Assembly (NCBI GenBank): GCA_930367215.1
Contig: OV884057.1
Coordinates: forward strand, 250,630,830 to 250,694,829
Origin: Pollenia angustigena
Taxonomy: Eukaryota > Arthropoda > Insecta > Diptera > Polleniidae
Direction: 5' to 3'
Length of the DNA: 64,000 bases
This document shows positions 60,489 through 64,000 of this stretch, one piece after another. Numbering within the stretch: position 1 is the stretch's first letter; each line of letters begins with the position of its first letter. The translations under genes were made by a program, and so were the position numbers. The notes under the pieces were generated by a model that did not search any database, had not been told where the DNA came from, and saw only the letters and a list, made by a program, of their open reading frames with translations.

Positions 60489-60811
60489 TTTTTTTGTTGT
60501 AATTTTCCAAATTTCTCCAGAATTCAATGTTGTCGAAAGGAGCTTGGTCTGCTAACTTCGATTTAACCTTTAACTTACTCGGTTAACGCAGGAAATTGTT
60601 TTCGAAAAATGAGTATATTCAAACAATAAATGGCCTTAGCCATCCATCTGGCTAAATGCATTAATCCAGGTTTCGTAAATTTATTGCCTCTAGGCGGACT
60701 TCATCCTAAGAATATTATTATCAGTTCTTAAAATTTTTTATTGTCATGGCGTGGAATGTCTTCTAATATTTTCTCATTTGCAAATCTTAAAATGTTATCT
60801 GCGGTACCATA

Positions 60812-61160
60812 TTAAATTCCATGCTCCAACGCTTTCTTTCTTGAATCTGTAGATAAGACAATTTCAAAAATATGATATATGCTTCCAAGAAATAAAATAT
60901 TTCTTCCAATTCTTTTTTCTAAAAGGTTAAACTTTCCAGTGCTCGAAGCGGCTGTGTCGAACACGAATGCCTGTGCCTTATATAGAATATTGTTTTTTTT
61001 AAGAGCATCCTAAATGGGCAGAAGATATTTCCAAACCAGTCCCTGCCGGTATATCAGGCATATTAATTATATGTTCAAGATCTGGAGCAGTTGCTATTAT
61101 GGTAAGGCGTTCTTCAGTTTTTCCCAGTGAATTGTCAATTGTTGAGGGTTTTCTGTTAAT
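60812..61160 (-). pseudogene. Transposon-derived protein remnant
   Basis: The minus strand from 61160 reads STIDNSLGKTEERLTIIATA, then DIPAGTGLEISSAHLG and a stop. After a 1-base frame change it continues ALKKNNILYKAQAFVFDTAA, SSTGKFNLLEKRIGRNILFL and GSIYHIFEIVLSTDSRKKAL, ending at 60812. The FDT--SnTG----LE--lGr-ll-l--rHHi-E pattern is one I associate with a group of insect and cnidarian TE-derived proteins, but I cannot name the superfamily safely. About 115 residues survive with one frameshift. No terminal repeats were found around it. Confidence 0.5.
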
Positions 61161-61170
61161 TTTGATTTAA

Positions 61171-61931
61171 TATTTTCGCTTTCAGCTTTTCTTTTAATAT
61201 ATCCTTGTTTACGTATAGCATTTCGGTTAATCGGGCATGTTCTAGAAATCGAAATGAAGTGGAATTGAAATCGAACGAGTTTTCGATCTTAAATATTTAC
61301 AAAATGACTATAGGTTATCCTATTTTTAACAGTGGTTCTTGTAAAGATAAATGGTGCTTAAAGTATGAAGTAAAGAAAAAGGAATATTTTTGTAAATTTT
61401 CGTTTTCAAAATGTGTGTGATTTTAAATCCACTTCAGGCCGGAATAAATTTATCTTTTTCAAAAAATATTCAAACCACACTTCACACAATTAATGAACAA
61501 CTTTCGTACCAATCCAATAACAACCAAGAAAATTCCTGATAAAAAAATAGAATTTACTTAGATTTGACTTTTGACCTCTTTGGGGCAGCACTTTAGGTTG
61601 TCCGATATTGCAGATATTTTTACTAGTTATATCTTAGACCAATCGGCATAATATTCCGCTAGGGCATTTGCGAAAATCGAAAGTTGAAATTTCGGTGCAA
61701 CGCTAATGAACACACAACCAGCCAGACGGACGGATGGACATGGTAAGGTGACTTTAAAAAGGTCCGGATTTCTATGTATTACACACATCGTAAAAAACAT
61801 AAATAGTTAATTTTTCCTTAATTTTTGCTTATACATACAATTTGAGAGTTAAGAAAACCTTTTATCTTTAATGTCTTACAATTTTCGAGTAAAAATTAAG
61901 TGTAGATAGCGAAATTGAAGCAACTCGTTGG
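61171..61931. other. No gene recognised
   Basis: A 71-codon ORF (61205-61420) has no known motif. 61,600-61,760 has CGAAAATCGAAAGTTGAAAT and CCAGCCAGACGGACGGATGG, phrases typical of dispersed repeats. Confidence 0.45.
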
Positions 61932-61939
61932 GTATACAG

Positions 61940-63384
61940 TAGGGTATTCATTTAATCGACCTTTTGCTTTAATCGGTTAATCGCTCGATTAATTAACCGA
62001 GGTTTTGGTTTAATCGGTTAATGATCGGTTAATTTTGTTTTTGATCTGTTAACCGATTAATAAAGTTTTTTTTTATAAATTAAGTAATTTCAATATAAAA
62101 AATGCCTTAATTGTTTATTGTTTATAACAATTCTTGAACCAAAACGAGCAAACAAAAAGGTGTGATATCAAGTCATATCGTCATAATATCCTAAATAATA
62201 TTTTACAATTGTTTAAAATAAATATTGTTGTGTTTCAAACAAAATAAAAATTTTAATGCTGTGTTCATTGTTTCGTCATAACTGTACAGTAGAAATTATA
62301 AGCGGTAGCCCACAACAGTCATATCGTTGGCTTAATATGCAAACTTGCTAATTCAATTTCAGCACATTTTTCAGGAGAGACAAAAAACTTTGTTTATTTC
62401 ATATGTACAGCTTAAGAGAAAAACCAAAAATATAGTTGATTTAACACACTGCAAGACTCAAATTGAAGAAAAACTTCATGCTGGTCGATGAGGAGTATCT
62501 TTCTCTACCACACGGCCTCAAAATCTCAATTTACATAAAAAGTGGATTTAGCCGGTTGGCATATTAAGCCGACGATATATATTTCTTGTAATTATTTTAA
62601 GACATAAGACTTTATGACTACCTTGTGAATCATTTGGTCGAGTTATTTATAAAAAAATAAACTGAGATAATTTTTTAGTTATTTCAATAGTTAAAGGAGA
62701 TCTTATAAAATAATCTTTTAGAAAAGTAATTTGGTTTAAATTTTTAGGATTAAAGCGATTCTTTTCATTAGTTTTGACAAAACTTGACTTGGAAAAAATT
62801 CTTTCACTTATCATAGATGAATATCTAATTTCTCAATCCTTTTCCAGGATTTCTCTAAGCCTTTAAAATACTCCATTATGCCATTAGAGTTTTTTTAAAT
62901 TTTAACACTTCTAATTGTTTCGGTTAATTCTGCTTAAAGACTGATATGAGAAGATATGAAAAGAAACAAGTAACTAAACACATACATATAAAAAGTACGT
63001 GAAACAAAAAAAAAAAGGTTTTGGCAATCAAAAATTTAACCCATTTTTCGCCACATTCCTGTTGATCGATGTTGAAGACAAAAAATCATTAAAAAACATT
63101 GTAATTTTAGTCGCCGGTCGGCAGAAAAAAGGTTAAAATGAAGATCACTTTTTTAAACACATACATTTTATATAAAAGACGAAACAAATAATTAAAAACA
63201 CAAAAAAATATGTTATAATACTACAAAATATTGAAAATTTTGTTACATCGGTTTATCGGTTAATCGACTGAAATTAACCGGTTTAATCGTTAATCGAAAA
63301 AAGCCAATTTGAAATTAACCGATCAGTTAATCGGGTTGTAATTAATCGGTTAACCGATTGACGGTTAACCGAATGAATACCCTA
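61940..63384. mobile_element. Non-autonomous hAT element (TAGGGTATTCATT)
   Basis: TAGGGTATTCATTTAATCG and GGTTAACCGAATGAATACCC-TA form the ends, flanked by the perfect 8-bp duplication GTATACAG (61932-61939, 63385-63392). Both subterminal regions carry many TTAATCGGTTAA / TTAACCGATTAA motifs (about 61960-62060 and 63250-63365), probably transposase-binding sites. The 1.2-kb middle has no gene. Confidence 0.9.
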
Positions 63385-63392
63385 GTATACAG

Positions 63393-64000
63393 ATAGATAT
63401 TTAAAACAAAAAAGCCAGAATTTAAAATTTTTTTTTAAATTTTATTTGCTTCGGAAGCTTTTATAGGCATTTAAAAATTTAACGTGTATCAAAATATGTC
63501 TGAAAAATGCAAAATATGCGCTATAAACTTAAAAAATGCTGCATAAAGGCACTTTTAACTAAATTATGCAAAAAAAAAAAAAAATGCTGCTAACGATGCC
63601 AAAATTCATAAAAAGCTCTAAATCGGATAAATATATTGCTTCTGCCTTTATTGATCGCACATGAAAAAACAAGTAATTGGATATTTATGGTTTCCCTGCA
63701 CTCATAAAATTATTACAGTAACTGATTGTGGCTTATTAAATTCGTTTTCGGTACTGTTAAAATTGAATAAAAATATAGTTATTTTACGAATAAATTTATT
63801 TTTCAACATTTATGTTTGTTATTAAAAAAACAAACTACCTAAAAATAATGTTTTTCCGTATTTATTTTGTTAATTTGTTTGATTTTTGTCGGTTGAAATA
63901 TATTTTTTAAAGTAAAAACTATTCAATTTTAAGGAATATAAAGTTCAATAAATAAAAAATTTTGAAATTAATGAAAAAATCATTTGTTTTAAATGAAATG
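63393..64000. other. No gene recognised
   Basis: AT-rich. ATATGC / ATGCTGC motifs at about 63490-63600 are similar to those at 59020-59070. The rest is poly-A/T-rich with no ORF. Confidence 0.45.

Overview
This is repeat-dominated, AT-rich eukaryotic DNA, most likely from an insect and probably a higher fly (Diptera). The reasons are a jockey-type LINE with an ORF1 carrying three zinc knuckles, Tc1/mariner, hAT, PIF/Harbinger and Helitron relics, many MITEs, TA/CA/TTTG microsatellites, and no bacterial-style gene packing. The species call is inference. I see no convincing complete host gene, rRNA gene, intact tRNA gene or CRISPR array. One 124-codon hydrophobic ORF (13177-13551, minus) is the best host-gene-like candidate.

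Layout. 1-5.1 kb: palindromes, then a decayed Harbinger element with remnants of both its transposase and its Myb/SANT-like protein, with a MITE nested inside. 5.1-12.6 kb: a near-complete jockey-like LINE (LINE-A, minus strand, intact ORF1, nearly intact ORF2) inserted with a 14-bp target duplication into a Helitron-like repeat. Its 5' UTR was hit by a hAT element, which itself carries a Harbinger-type MITE. 12.6-18.4 kb: two inverted copies of a dispersed repeat, the hydrophobic ORF, and a 4.6-kb hAT element (8-bp target duplication) filled with a Helitron and a broken LINE fragment. 19-21.1 kb: a Helitron whose body is a ~400-bp higher-order repeat made of three ~133-bp monomers. 21-28.6 kb: MITEs, a hAT-like transposase relic, a Helitron with a decayed helicase, inverted pieces of a Tc1 transposase, and a Helitron with A-B-A-B repeats. 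28.8-32 kb: two hAT elements in series, the second holding a ~590-bp near-perfect palindrome with tRNA-like arms, then a small hAT MITE. 33-48 kb: a dense field of TIR elements, many with clear TAA/TTA, TA or 8-bp target duplications, including an internally deleted Tc1/mariner element. 48.5-54.7 kb: a second LINE (LINE-B, minus strand) inserted into a TIR element whose uninterrupted sister copy lies immediately downstream. 55-64 kb: more TIR elements, a 5'-truncated LINE-A copy with target duplication, a decayed TE-type ORF, and a hAT with an 8-bp duplication.

How it works together: the coding capacity belongs to selfish elements. Only LINE-A looks recently active. The others are relics, and the main information in the window is the insertion order, which can be read from target duplications and nesting. 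I did not find a clearly new functional system. The most unusual structures are the tRNA-like palindrome (30.9-31.5 kb), the duplicated conserved mini-ORF inside a TIR element (33.4-34.2 kb), the Helitron higher-order repeats, and the TIR family split by LINE-B.
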